Origin: Bacteroidia bacterium
GTDB lineage: Bacteria; Bacteroidota; Bacteroidia; Palsa-965
Reading direction: 5' to 3'
Assembly: GCA_023151315.1 (NCBI GenBank)
Contig: JAKLJE010000015.1
Location: forward strand, 1-64,000
Length of the DNA: 64,000 nt
In this document: in pieces, positions 34,577 through 42,551 of the stretch
Numbering within the stretch: the stretch's first letter is position 1
Layout: every line of letters begins with the position of its first letter
The notes under the pieces: model-generated
The model's input: the letters and a program-made list of their open reading frames with translations, nothing else
Databases searched by the model: none
Told to the model about the DNA's origin: nothing
Position numbers and translations under genes: made by a program

Positions 34577-35499
34577 CAGTCGCGAAGTTGTTTGCCGGTT
34601 AAACTCAGGAATACAGTTTCCAGATTGACATGGCGGATGGAAATATCATTGATGTCTATTCCGTGCTCACTGCACATTAATACAATTCGGGAAAGATCAC
34701 TTTTCAGATTATGTGAGAGAAATGTCAGTTGATTTTCTCCGGTAGAAACGATGAATCCTGCAGCGCGCATTTTAGCAGCTGTGGCTTCAGTAATGCCGTT
34801 CCCGGAAATTATCACGGCTTCCTGATTGCCGCCCATGGATTTCAGTTCATGTAACGTTCCCTGCGCAACAATTTTTCCGTTATCAATAATCCCGATTCGG
34901 TCACAGAAGCGTTCAGCTTCTTCCATGTAATGCGTGGTGTAAACGATTGTCATTCCTTCACTGTGCAATTTCTGAACGACTTCAAAAATCAGATTGCGGC
35001 TCTGGGGATCAATTCCCACAGTTGGTTCATCCATGAACAATACTTTCGGATTGTGAAGCAAAGCAGCTGCAATATTGATACGGCGCTTCATTCCTCCGGA
35101 ATATGTTTTCACTTTATCGTTCGCGCGATCACTAAGTCCGAACAAATGCAGTGTAGTGTCAATACGTTTTTTCAGAAGCGATTTCTCCACGTTGTACAAT
35201 CCACCCCAGAAGAGAAGATTGTCAATAGCTGAGAGCTCGTTGTAAAGAGCAATTTCCTGCGGAACAACACCAATGGTCTGCTTGCATTCTACGGGATGCT
35301 GAATTATGTCGTTATTGTTTATCGAAACACTTCCGGAATCGGGAGAGACGAGCATACTCATTATGCCGATTGTAGTGGATTTTCCGGCTCCGTTCGGACC
35401 TAACAGTCCGTAGAATTCGCCTTGCTGAATGGAGAATGAAATTCCGTGCAATGCAATGTGATTGCCGTAAGATTTGCGAAGATCCGTAACGTTGATCAT
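34576..35499 (-). CDS. ABC transporter ATP-binding protein
   Basis: 307 residues from ATG 35499 (MINVTDLRKSYG); a TTG nine bases upstream is less likely. The ATPase has Walker A GLLGPNGAGKST, the Q-loop region VPQEIALYNELSAIDN, signature YSGGMKRRINIA, Walker B VLFMDEPTVGIDP, and H-loop YTTHYMEEAE. The ~80-residue C-terminal extension (EAVIISGNGITEATAAKMR) is the DUF4162-type domain common in ABC-2 exporters. It works with the permease it overlaps. It lies 23 nt downstream of the ABC-F gene in one operon. Confidence 0.94.
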   Translation of the reverse strand: MINVTDLRKSYGNHIALHGISFSIQQGEFYGLLGPNGAGKSTTIGIMSMLVSPDSGSVSINNNDIIQHPVECKQTIGVVPQEIALYNELSAIDNLLFWGGLYNVEKSLLKKRIDTTLHLFGLSDRANDKVKTYSGGMKRRINIAAALLHNPKVLFMDEPTVGIDPQSRNLIFEVVQKLHSEGMTIVYTTHYMEEAERFCDRIGIIDNGKIVAQGTLHELKSMGGNQEAVIISGNGITEATAAKMRAAGFIVSTGENQLTFLSHNLKSDLSRIVLMCSEHGIDINDISIRHVNLETVFLSLTGKQLRD

Positions 35500-35522
35500 T
35501 GTCTGCAAGATAGTAGATTTTC

Positions 35523-37448
35523 CTAACCTACAATTTCAGACAACTCCAGCCAGCGGAATGTTTTTTCCTCAAGCTGATTTTCGATTTCCGAGAATCGTTC
35601 AGATAGTTTCTGTAATTCGGCATGATCACTCAACCCGCTCAGCTTTGCGGTGATCTCCGCTTTCTCTTTTTCAAGCAATGGAATTTCTTTCTCCAATTGT
35701 TCGAACTCAAATTTCTCTTTGAAGGAAGGTTTCCGATTTTCTGATTTTGGTTGCTGCTGAACAGCAATTGGGGTTTCCTGCTTAACCTCCTGAATCACTT
35801 GTTTGGCTGCAACAGGTGCTTCGGTATTCTTCGCCGATTCTCTCCACTGTGTATAATTTCCCGGGTAATCCTGTATGTTGCCTTCTCCATGGAAAATGAA
35901 AAGATGATCTACAAGTTTATCCATGAAGTAACGATCGTGAGATACAATGATTACACATCCCGGAAAGTCCTGAAGGAAATCTTCCAGAATTGAAAGTGTG
36001 AGAATGTCGAGATCGTTCGTTGGCTCATCAAGAATCAGGAAGTTCGGATTCTTCATCAGCAAAGTACACAGATACAATCGACGTTTCTCTCCGCCGCTCA
36101 ATGTACTCACCAGACTGTATTGCATTTGCGAATTGAAAAGGAATCGCTCCAGAATTTCACTCGCCGATATTTTCACGCCATCCGTTGCAGGAAAGAATTC
36201 TGCAATTTCTTTCATCACCTCAATCACTCGGTAATCGTCCTTCAGCTTCATTCCTCCCTGGGAATAGTAGCCGTAAACAACTGTTTCTCCCGTTTGAATT
36301 TTACCGGAATCGTATTGTTCTAATCCAAGAATGATATTCAGAAAAGTGGATTTGCCGGAACCGTTTTTCCCGACAATGCCGATTTTTTCTCCGCGCTTAA
36401 ATGTGTAGTCGAATCCGTCAAGAATGATTTTTTCAACTTCTTTCCCTTCCTGATTTACAGACGTAAATTTCTTACGCAAACGAACGAGTTCAAGAATCTT
36501 TCCTCCCAATCGGGTCATCTTCGATTCAAGCTTCAACGCTTCTTTCTTCTCCGGACCTTTTGCTTTTGTTTCAACGTCTTTGAATGCGTCTTTTCTCGCT
36601 TTCTGTTTCGTTCCGCGTGCACGTGGCATTTTTCTTACCCATTCGAGTTCGCGGCGATACAGATTTTTCGCTTTCTGATGTTCTGCTGCTTGCTGTGCTT
36701 CGCGTTCGGCTTTCTTCTCAATGTAATACGGGAAGTCGCCATCGTAATTGTAGAGTTTTCCGTCTTCGAGCTCAATGATACGATTGCACACACGATCGAG
36801 GAAATAACGATCGTGTGTGACGAGTAATAAAGTCATATCGCGACCGCTGATATAGCCTTCCAGCCATTCGATCATATCAATGTCGAGGTGGTTGGTTGGT
36901 TCGTCCAATACCAATAGATCTGGTTCTGAAACCAGAACTTGTGCCAGTGCGAGTCGCTTAATCTGTCCACCGGATAGAGTGGATACTTTATGTCCGAAGT
37001 GATCGAATCCAAGCTTGCCGAGAATTGTCCTTACGCGCTGTTCTAAATCCCATGCCTGAAGTGCATCCATCTTCGCATTCAGATCCTGCATACGCAATTG
37101 ATTCTTCTCGCTGTCATCTTCAGCCAATGCTTCTGATGCTTCTTCAAATTCTCTTACCGTGCGGATTAATTCGGAATCTGAGGACAGAACGGCTTCAAGG
37201 ATATTTTTATTCGGATCGAATTGCGGATCCTGATGCAGAAATTCAACGCGCATGTCTTTCCGCATTGAAACAATTCCTGTGTCCGGAACATCTTTGCCGG
37301 AGATAATGCGAAGCAAAGATGATTTGCCGGCACCGTTACGCGCCACCAAAGCCACTTTATCGCCTTGAGACAATCCGAAAGTTATTCCTTCAAAGAGTAC
37401 GCGTAAACCGTAACTCTTCGATACATTTTCCACAGAAAGAAGATTCAT
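35523..37448 (-). CDS. ABC-F family ATPase (Uup-like)
   Basis: A 641-residue protein with two complete ABC cassettes and no TM. First: Walker A ARNGAGKSS, signature LSGGQIKRLALAQ, Walker B LLVLDEPTNHLDI. Second: GIVGKNGSGKST, LSGGEKRRLYLC, FLILDEPTNDLDI. The linker between them is charged and long (KMPRARGTKQKARKDAFKD), as in P-site-acting ABC-F proteins. The C-terminus is a coiled coil (FEQLEKEIPLLEKEKAEITAKL), the mark of the Uup type. ABC-F proteins act on the ribosome (translation rescue, antibiotic protection) or, for Uup, on DNA recombination and ribosome assembly. Confidence 0.93.
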   Translation of the reverse strand: MNLLSVENVSKSYGLRVLFEGITFGLSQGDKVALVARNGAGKSSLLRIISGKDVPDTGIVSMRKDMRVEFLHQDPQFDPNKNILEAVLSSDSELIRTVREFEEASEALAEDDSEKNQLRMQDLNAKMDALQAWDLEQRVRTILGKLGFDHFGHKVSTLSGGQIKRLALAQVLVSEPDLLVLDEPTNHLDIDMIEWLEGYISGRDMTLLLVTHDRYFLDRVCNRIIELEDGKLYNYDGDFPYYIEKKAEREAQQAAEHQKAKNLYRRELEWVRKMPRARGTKQKARKDAFKDVETKAKGPEKKEALKLESKMTRLGGKILELVRLRKKFTSVNQEGKEVEKIILDGFDYTFKRGEKIGIVGKNGSGKSTFLNIILGLEQYDSGKIQTGETVVYGYYSQGGMKLKDDYRVIEVMKEIAEFFPATDGVKISASEILERFLFNSQMQYSLVSTLSGGEKRRLYLCTLLMKNPNFLILDEPTNDLDILTLSILEDFLQDFPGCVIIVSHDRYFMDKLVDHLFIFHGEGNIQDYPGNYTQWRESAKNTEAPVAAKQVIQEVKQETPIAVQQQPKSENRKPSFKEKFEFEQLEKEIPLLEKEKAEITAKLSGLSDHAELQKLSERFSEIENQLEEKTFRWLELSEIVG

Positions 37449-37473
37449 GCCGCGAAGGTAATCATTGCGGCAG

Positions 37474-38187
37474 CTATTCTTTCTCTTTGTACTCGTAATT
37501 AATGTGGATGATTCGTCCGGTCTGCTCTTTCTCTACCTCACTCACTTTTTCGTCCTCTTTCTCGCTCTCTTCAACAAGTTCTCCGCTCTCATTATTCTCG
37601 TCTTCCTCCCAATAAACCACCGGTTGCGGTCCTTCTTTTCTCAAAGCTATAGCGAGTATCAATCCAGTAATTGCGCCGTACAAATGCGCTTCCCATGACA
37701 CATGCGGATCGAAAGGAAATATTCCCCACACCATACTGCCATAAAGAAATATGATGAGAAAGGAAACCATTGTCAATCTCGGAATCTTGCGAATAAATCC
37801 GCTGAAGATGAGAAAGAATGCAATGCCATATACCACGCCGCTTGCTCCAAGGTGAAATGCGTCGCGCGCAAACAGCCAAAGCAGAATTCCATTGGCAAAG
37901 TAAACAGACCAGAAAACTTTACCGGAAATATCCTTGTAGTTGTTGAACAGCAGAAGTCCCAACAGAATGAGTGGAACCGTGTTGCCAAGCAGATGTCCGA
38001 AATCAGCATGGAGCAGGGGAGAAGTGAATATTCCCGTAAGTCCGTGCAGGGTTCGTGGGTAAAGTGAGTAATCTGCCCATGAAGTTTCAAGAAATCCCTG
38101 AGTGAGATGAATCAACCAGATCAGCACCACAAATGTGAATGGAAAGAGTTCCTGAAGCAGAATGGTGTGACGTTTCAATCCGGTCAT
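37474..38187 (-). CDS. Rhomboid family intramembrane serine protease
   Basis: 237 residues from ATG 38187. The first in-frame ATG (38214) lies upstream of a perfect -7 element at 38200-38207, so the shorter start is preferred. About six TM helices are present. Catalytic dyad: S116 in LGASGVVYG and H168 in WEAHLYGAITG; H65 and N69 of the HXXXN oxyanion motif are in GHLLGNTVP. The C-terminal ~50 residues are very acidic and cytoplasmic (WEEDENNESGELVEE). Rhomboids cleave TM proteins within the membrane; the substrate is unknown. It is the first gene of the operon running through ABC-F and the ABC exporter (25 nt spacing). Confidence 0.92.
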   Translation of the reverse strand: MTGLKRHTILLQELFPFTFVVLIWLIHLTQGFLETSWADYSLYPRTLHGLTGIFTSPLLHADFGHLLGNTVPLILLGLLLFNNYKDISGKVFWSVYFANGILLWLFARDAFHLGASGVVYGIAFFLIFSGFIRKIPRLTMVSFLIIFLYGSMVWGIFPFDPHVSWEAHLYGAITGLILAIALRKEGPQPVVYWEEDENNESGELVEESEKEDEKVSEVEKEQTGRIIHINYEYKEKE

Positions 38188-38199
38188 GCGTATGGTATT

Positions 38200-38207
38200 C
38201 AAAGTTA
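38200..38207 (-). promoter_or_regulatory. -7 element TAACTTTG of the rhomboid/ABC operon
   Basis: Perfect TAnnTTTG, 12 nt before ATG 38187. It supports the shorter rhomboid start and a very short leader. Confidence 0.5.
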
Positions 38208-38280
38208 ATGCCATTCACTTTATGTGACGAACTGGCAGTATCTGGTACTCCTGAGTTCTTCTTTCACGATTGATTATGAT

Positions 38281-38288
38281 TATATTTG
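38281..38288 (+). promoter_or_regulatory. -7 element TATATTTG
   Basis: Perfect TAnnTTTG 4 nt before ATG 38293, implying a leaderless transcript. It argues against the longer frame starting at 38224. No -33 TTG at the usual distance. Confidence 0.5.
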
Positions 38289-38292
38289 TGTT

Positions 38293-38823
38293 ATGCTCAC
38301 AAACGCGCGAAAGGCTGTTGTACTTGGCATCGCATTGGTATTTTTCTTCAATACCTGCGTTTTCGGCGTTTTGTTCACAGGCGAACTTTATTGGCACAAG
38401 CTTGATCAGCTGCGTACTTTGAATTCCGGACACGGTTCAATTGAGCAGATGATTATTCCTGCTGAAGTGGCAGAAGGTAACAGCCCCGACTTTTTCTGGA
38501 AGAAGAACTGGGAATTCAGCTACAATGGTGAGATGTATGATGTGGTGTCGTCAAGAAAGACAGGCGATAAGTATGTCATGATTGTGAAGCACGATACCAA
38601 GGAAGAAAAACTTCTCCGTAAAGCACAGCGTCAGGCTGAACATGAGCGAAAAACTCGTGAAGAGCAAGCCAAGAAGAATCTTAAGGTAAATCTGATCATT
38701 GCATCCGACAACGTTGTTGCGTTGCCGGTATTAGTTTATTCTGAGCGCAACATCCCGCAGCGCCAACCGGTAATCTGTGCATCACACAGAACCTTGCCTG
38801 ATCCTCCGCCCTGGATCGGATAA
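38293..38823 (+). CDS. Hypothetical exported/membrane-anchored protein
   Basis: 176 residues from ATG 38293: positive N-terminus, hydrophobic segment (AVVLGIALVFFFNTCVFGVLFT), then a periplasmic part (KLDQLRTLNSGHGSIEQMIIPAEVAEGNSPDFFWKKNWEFSYNGEMYDVVSSRKTG is the longest structured stretch, about 40-95). A strongly charged helix (LLRKAQRQAEHERKTREEQAKK) and a Pro-rich end follow. The EFSYNGEMYDVVS region resembles the short extracytoplasmic domains of small Bacteroidota membrane proteins next to TonB receptors. The family is not recognised. It sits 75 nt upstream of the TonB receptor and may be co-regulated. Confidence 0.65.
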   Translation: MLTNARKAVVLGIALVFFFNTCVFGVLFTGELYWHKLDQLRTLNSGHGSIEQMIIPAEVAEGNSPDFFWKKNWEFSYNGEMYDVVSSRKTGDKYVMIVKHDTKEEKLLRKAQRQAEHERKTREEQAKKNLKVNLIIASDNVVALPVLVYSERNIPQRQPVICASHRTLPDPPPWIG

Positions 38824-38853
38824 ATATTTGACATAACCCTGAATTCTTTCGGA

Positions 38854-38876
38854 ACATTATACTGTTTCGATAATGT
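38854..38876. promoter_or_regulatory. Inverted repeat ACATTAT-N9-ATAATGT upstream of the TonB receptor
   Basis: Perfect 7-bp arms 22 bp before the receptor ATG. The half-site ATAATG resembles Fur-box half-sites, which suits an iron- or metal-controlled receptor. It is also a possible mRNA hairpin. Confidence 0.35.
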
Positions 38877-38898
38877 GTTATTTATTTATCTCAGATCA

Positions 38899-41325
38899 AT
38901 GAAAAGAAATCTTCTTACAACGATCGCGGTTTTGTTTGTTCTGTTTATACAGGCTCAGATTGTTACTGTGATCGATAATGTTACGCTGGAGCCGGTGGTA
39001 AATGCCACGCTGACTTCAGCAAAGCCTGCACCGAATATCAAGTTGTGGGCTGTGCTTACTGATGGAAACGGGAAAGCGGATATCACTGCAATGTCCGGTT
39101 CCGACAGTTTATATGTACGTCATCCTGCATACGGCCTTCAGGGCTTCAGTATGAAGAGTGTCGCTGATGACAAGTACGTGGTTCGCCTCTTGCATCGCGA
39201 GATTCTTATGAATGAAGTGGTGTTCTCTGCGAATAAATCGGAGGAAAAGAAATCTGACGTTCCGTATTCCATTGAAGTGATCAGCAGCAAAGATGTTGCT
39301 TTCGGTAATCCTCAGAATACAGGTGACGCTTTGTTGAATACCGGACAGGTTTTTGTTCAGCGCAGTCAGATGGGAGGAAGCAGTCCTGTGATCCGTGGAT
39401 TCGAAGCAAGCCGTGTACTTATGGTGGTTGACGGTGTTCGAATGAACAACGCAATTTATCGTGCCGGACATTTGCAGGATTGCATCACGGTTGATCAGAA
39501 TATGCTTGAACGCACGGAAGTGATTTTCGGACCATCATCAACGATGTACGGCAGTGATGCTTTAGGAGGAACGATACATTACTACTCGAAGCGACCGATG
39601 CTAGGAACCGACAGCAGTTTGAATGTGAAGTCCAATGCTATGGTGCGTTACTCTTCTGCCAATAATGAGATGACAGGTCATTTGGATCTTAATTTCGGTG
39701 GTGAGAAATGGGCTTCACTCACAAGTATTACGAGAAGTGATTTCGGTGATCTGCGAATGGGTGCGAATGCGAATCCGGCTTATGGTAATTACGATTGGTG
39801 CCGTGAGTATGTGGTTTATGAAAACGGCAAAGACAGCGTATATCAGAATTCAGACCCGCTGATACAGAAGTTTTCAGGTTACACGCAGCTGGATGTAACA
39901 CAAAAGTTGCTGTTTAAACCAAATGATAATGTATCTCATTTGTTCAACTTTCAATATTCAACATCGAGCGATGTCCCGCGTTACGACAGATTGCAACAGA
40001 GGTCGGGCGGTAATTTGCGTTTTGCAGAATGGTATTACGGTCCTCAGAACCGATTGCTTGCGTCGTATACATTGACTTTGAATAAGCCGTCAAATCTGTA
40101 TGATCGCGCTACAGTAATCGGTGCTTTTCAGAAGATCGATCAGGATCGTATTACGCGACGCAGAAACAATGTGAATCGCCTGCGACAGGAAGAAGATGTG
40201 AATGTGATTTCGCTCAACGCAGATTTCGCTAAGGAAATCGGAAAGAACGAATTGCGTTACGGTGCAGAAGTAACACACAACATTGTAGCCTCTTCAGCAA
40301 CTAACACCGATATCACTACCAACCTGGTTACTGATGCAGCAACGCGTTATGCTGACGGAGGAAGTACAATGTCTACTGGAGCAATTTACATTTCACACAG
40401 TATTGAGTTGAGTGAAAAGTTTATTCTGTCTGACGGAATCCGACTCACATACACCAATCTGGTTTGCAACTTTGAGGATACGACATTCTATCCTTTTCCT
40501 TTCAAACAGGCGAAACAAACCAATATTGTTCCGAGCGGCAACGTTGGATTTGTGTACAAAGCATGTGAGAAATTCTCTATGAATGTTTTGGTGTCAACCG
40601 GATTCCGCGCACCGAACGTGGATGATATGTCAAAGGTGTTCGAGTCTACTCAAGGCACACTGATCGTTGCCAATCCGAACGTGAAACCGGAAATGGTTGT
40701 TGGAGGTGAAATCGGTTTTGATTTGGCGTTGGCACCATCTGCTCATTGGACGGTAACTGGATTTTACAGCCGAATGCTGAATGCAATGGTTGTGCAACCC
40801 TTCCAATTGGATGGTCAGGATTCAGTAATGTATGACGGAGTAATGAGTCAGGTTGTTGCTATGCAAAACGCAAACGCTGCATACATTACCGGAATTTCAA
40901 CTGCGTTCAATGCCGACTTCGGTGATCACTTCTCCTTCCGCAGTACAGTGACTGCAACATACGGGCGTTATGAAGACACGGAGAATGATACCATCATTCC
41001 TTTGGATCACATTCCGCCGACATTCGGTCAAACCGGATTGGTATATCATACGAAAGGATTTGAAGCGGAAGTTTACACCCGTTATAATGGATGGAAATAT
41101 CTTTCGGATTACAGTCCAAGCGGTGAAGACAATGCTTCGCAAGCAACACCTTACGGAACTCCGGCATGGGCAACATTGAACTTCCGTGCTTCTTATCAGA
41201 TCGGTAAGTACGTTGGAGCTTCATTCGCTTGTGAGAATATTCTCGATCAGAACTACCGACATTTCGCTTCTGGGATCAGTTCTCCTGGAAGGAATTTCGT
41301 AGTAGCTCTTCGCTTGCATTATTAA
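38899..41325 (+). CDS. TonB-dependent outer-membrane receptor
   Basis: 808 residues from ATG 38899, which begins the signal peptide MKRNLLTTIAVLFVLFIQAQ. A carboxypeptidase-regulatory-like N-domain (~20-105) precedes the plug (~115-235: SGGSSPVIRGFEASRVLMVVDGVR without a separate TonB box that I can place) and a 22-strand barrel ending in VVALRLHY with terminal aromatic Tyr. The FRAP...NPN motif of heme-type receptors is present (GFRAPNVDD ... VANPNVKPEM), but the His expected between the two halves is missing, so heme is possible and not established. The plug motif MNNAIYRAGHLQD is characteristic of the group. Energised by TonB-ExbBD encoded elsewhere. Confidence 0.9.
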   Translation: MKRNLLTTIAVLFVLFIQAQIVTVIDNVTLEPVVNATLTSAKPAPNIKLWAVLTDGNGKADITAMSGSDSLYVRHPAYGLQGFSMKSVADDKYVVRLLHREILMNEVVFSANKSEEKKSDVPYSIEVISSKDVAFGNPQNTGDALLNTGQVFVQRSQMGGSSPVIRGFEASRVLMVVDGVRMNNAIYRAGHLQDCITVDQNMLERTEVIFGPSSTMYGSDALGGTIHYYSKRPMLGTDSSLNVKSNAMVRYSSANNEMTGHLDLNFGGEKWASLTSITRSDFGDLRMGANANPAYGNYDWCREYVVYENGKDSVYQNSDPLIQKFSGYTQLDVTQKLLFKPNDNVSHLFNFQYSTSSDVPRYDRLQQRSGGNLRFAEWYYGPQNRLLASYTLTLNKPSNLYDRATVIGAFQKIDQDRITRRRNNVNRLRQEEDVNVISLNADFAKEIGKNELRYGAEVTHNIVASSATNTDITTNLVTDAATRYADGGSTMSTGAIYISHSIELSEKFILSDGIRLTYTNLVCNFEDTTFYPFPFKQAKQTNIVPSGNVGFVYKACEKFSMNVLVSTGFRAPNVDDMSKVFESTQGTLIVANPNVKPEMVVGGEIGFDLALAPSAHWTVTGFYSRMLNAMVVQPFQLDGQDSVMYDGVMSQVVAMQNANAAYITGISTAFNADFGDHFSFRSTVTATYGRYEDTENDTIIPLDHIPPTFGQTGLVYHTKGFEAEVYTRYNGWKYLSDYSPSGEDNASQATPYGTPAWATLNFRASYQIGKYVGASFACENILDQNYRHFASGISSPGRNFVVALRLHY

Positions 41326-41327
41326 GC

Positions 41328-41459
41328 ACAGGACTGACGTCCTGTAAGCAGGTCAGAGCGTTTTAACGGGCGTCGGTCGTGTGTGGCCGTAGCACCGGAG
41401 AAATTTGATGTTACGGATTTGGTCCGGATCGTTTCCAAGTGAAATGATCCGGATTTTTT
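41328..41459 (+). ncRNA. Candidate structured RNA between the TonB receptor and the next gene
   Basis: The spacer after the receptor is relatively GC-rich and folds locally. Hairpin ACAGGAC-TGAC-GTCCTGT is at 41328-41345. Its loop, CTGAC, can pair with GTCAG at 41352-41356 as a pseudoknot. CGTT-TT-AACG follows, then a CGGT.../...ACCG hairpin near 41373-41398, then the terminator at 41423. It may be an sRNA released from the receptor 3' UTR. No promoter was found, so 3'-UTR origin is more likely than an independent gene. Confidence 0.3.
41423..41459 (+). terminator. Rho-independent terminator after the TonB receptor
   Basis: TCCGGATC (41423-41430) pairs with GATCCGGA (41446-41453), extended inward by GTTTC/GAAAT, then six T. 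Confidence 0.88.
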
Positions 41460-41494
41460 ATTCTGCGCTTAACAATGCCGTAATGCGGCACGTG

Positions 41495-41502
41495 TAAGTT
41501 TG
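41495..41502 (+). promoter_or_regulatory. -7 element TAAGTTTG
   Basis: Perfect TAnnTTTG 22 nt before ATG 41525; the AT-rich leader lacks a Shine-Dalgarno sequence. Confidence 0.45.
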
Positions 41503-41524
41503 CTGTGTAATAAAAGAATAAGAA

Positions 41525-41752
41525 ATGGAATTGACATTGAGCGCAGGTGAACTGGCGCGAATCTTTTTAAAAGACGGACAGAATTTTTTCGGCATCCTGC
41601 TTAACGATCCTTCAGAACCCGACGCATTTGAAAATGAAGTGCGTTTCGTGAAATCTTCGAACTATTCAGAGTGGGTGGAAACATCAGATGAAGGACTCGT
41701 AGAAGTAGCCGATCCGGAGCACGTTGAGGGAATTGACTTGTATTTGAAGTAG
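41525..41752 (+). CDS. Small acidic hypothetical protein
   Basis: A 75-residue soluble protein, MELTLSAGELARIFLKDGQ..., rich in Glu/Asp with a strand-helix pattern (NFFGILLNDPSEPDAFENEVRF). It has its own promoter and follows a terminator, which supports it as a real gene. The family is not recognised; the size and pattern could suit a small SH3/Sm-like domain. After its stop, 41760-41787 holds two degenerate copies of a GAGAC...TTAGACC unit. Confidence 0.6.
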   Translation: MELTLSAGELARIFLKDGQNFFGILLNDPSEPDAFENEVRFVKSSNYSEWVETSDEGLVEVADPEHVEGIDLYLK

Positions 41753-41797
41753 GTTTCAGTGAGACATTAGACTTGAGACCTTAGACCAGGGACGATC

Positions 41798-42541
41798 TTA
41801 CACAATCCCGCGTCGCTTCTTGATATTTTCCCACGCATCCTGAATTTTCTGAAAGCGCTCTTTCGCTGCACGCTGGGCTTCCTCGCCGAGATCAGCAACT
41901 TTGTCGGGGTGAAATTTTACCGCCATCTTCCGGTACGCTTTCTTCACTTCTTCGTCTGAAGCATTCGGATCCACTTCCAATATGATGTAATCGCCGTCGA
42001 TATCGCGATAGAACATCGCCTTCACTGATTCATAATCAGCATTGGAAATGTTCATGTAATCCGCAATGGATTTAATGATTACAACCTCACGCGGGTGAAC
42101 ATCTCCATCGGCAGCTGAAATTCCGAAAAGGTAATGCAGCAACTGAATGCGTTGCGCTTCCGGCATGAACTGAGCGATCTGCATACACACATCGCGCAAA
42201 GGAATTTCTTTTTCAAGGAGTTCTTTCAGTACAGGCAATAACCGTTGTGCATTTGTTTCTCCGAAATTGGTGACAAGAAATTTCTTGACATATTCCAATT
42301 CCGAGCGCAGCACTTTACCATCCCCTTTCATCACAGCTGCTGTAAGTACAAGAAGACTCACAGCAAAATCATTCTGAGCCGTGCGAGGATCATAACCCAT
42401 TTGCGGACCTGCGGTACCACCTTGAACAGGTGTTCCCATTTCGTCCACCATTGCGCCAAGCGCAAATCCGATTACACCTCCGATCGGTCCGCCGAATACC
42501 CAGCCCAAACCTCCGCCAACCCACTTCGCAAAACGTGCCAT
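41798..42541 (-). CDS. TerB-like plus J-domain co-chaperone (DjlA-like)
   Basis: 247 residues: a Gly-rich hydrophobic N-terminus (WVGGGLGWVFGGPIGGVIGFALGAMVDEMG) that probably associates with the membrane, a TerB-like helical domain (57-175, LLVLTAAVMKGDGKVLRSELEYVKKFL and GISAADGDVHPREVV with paired Asp), and a C-terminal J domain with HPD at 211-213. It should recruit and stimulate DnaK, perhaps at the membrane. It is 10 nt downstream of the giant YwqK-repeat gene on the same strand. Confidence 0.9.
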   Translation of the reverse strand: MARFAKWVGGGLGWVFGGPIGGVIGFALGAMVDEMGTPVQGGTAGPQMGYDPRTAQNDFAVSLLVLTAAVMKGDGKVLRSELEYVKKFLVTNFGETNAQRLLPVLKELLEKEIPLRDVCMQIAQFMPEAQRIQLLHYLFGISAADGDVHPREVVIIKSIADYMNISNADYESVKAMFYRDIDGDYIILEVDPNASDEEVKKAYRKMAVKFHPDKVADLGEEAQRAAKERFQKIQDAWENIKKRRGIV

Positions 42542-42551
42542 TTACTTTCTC

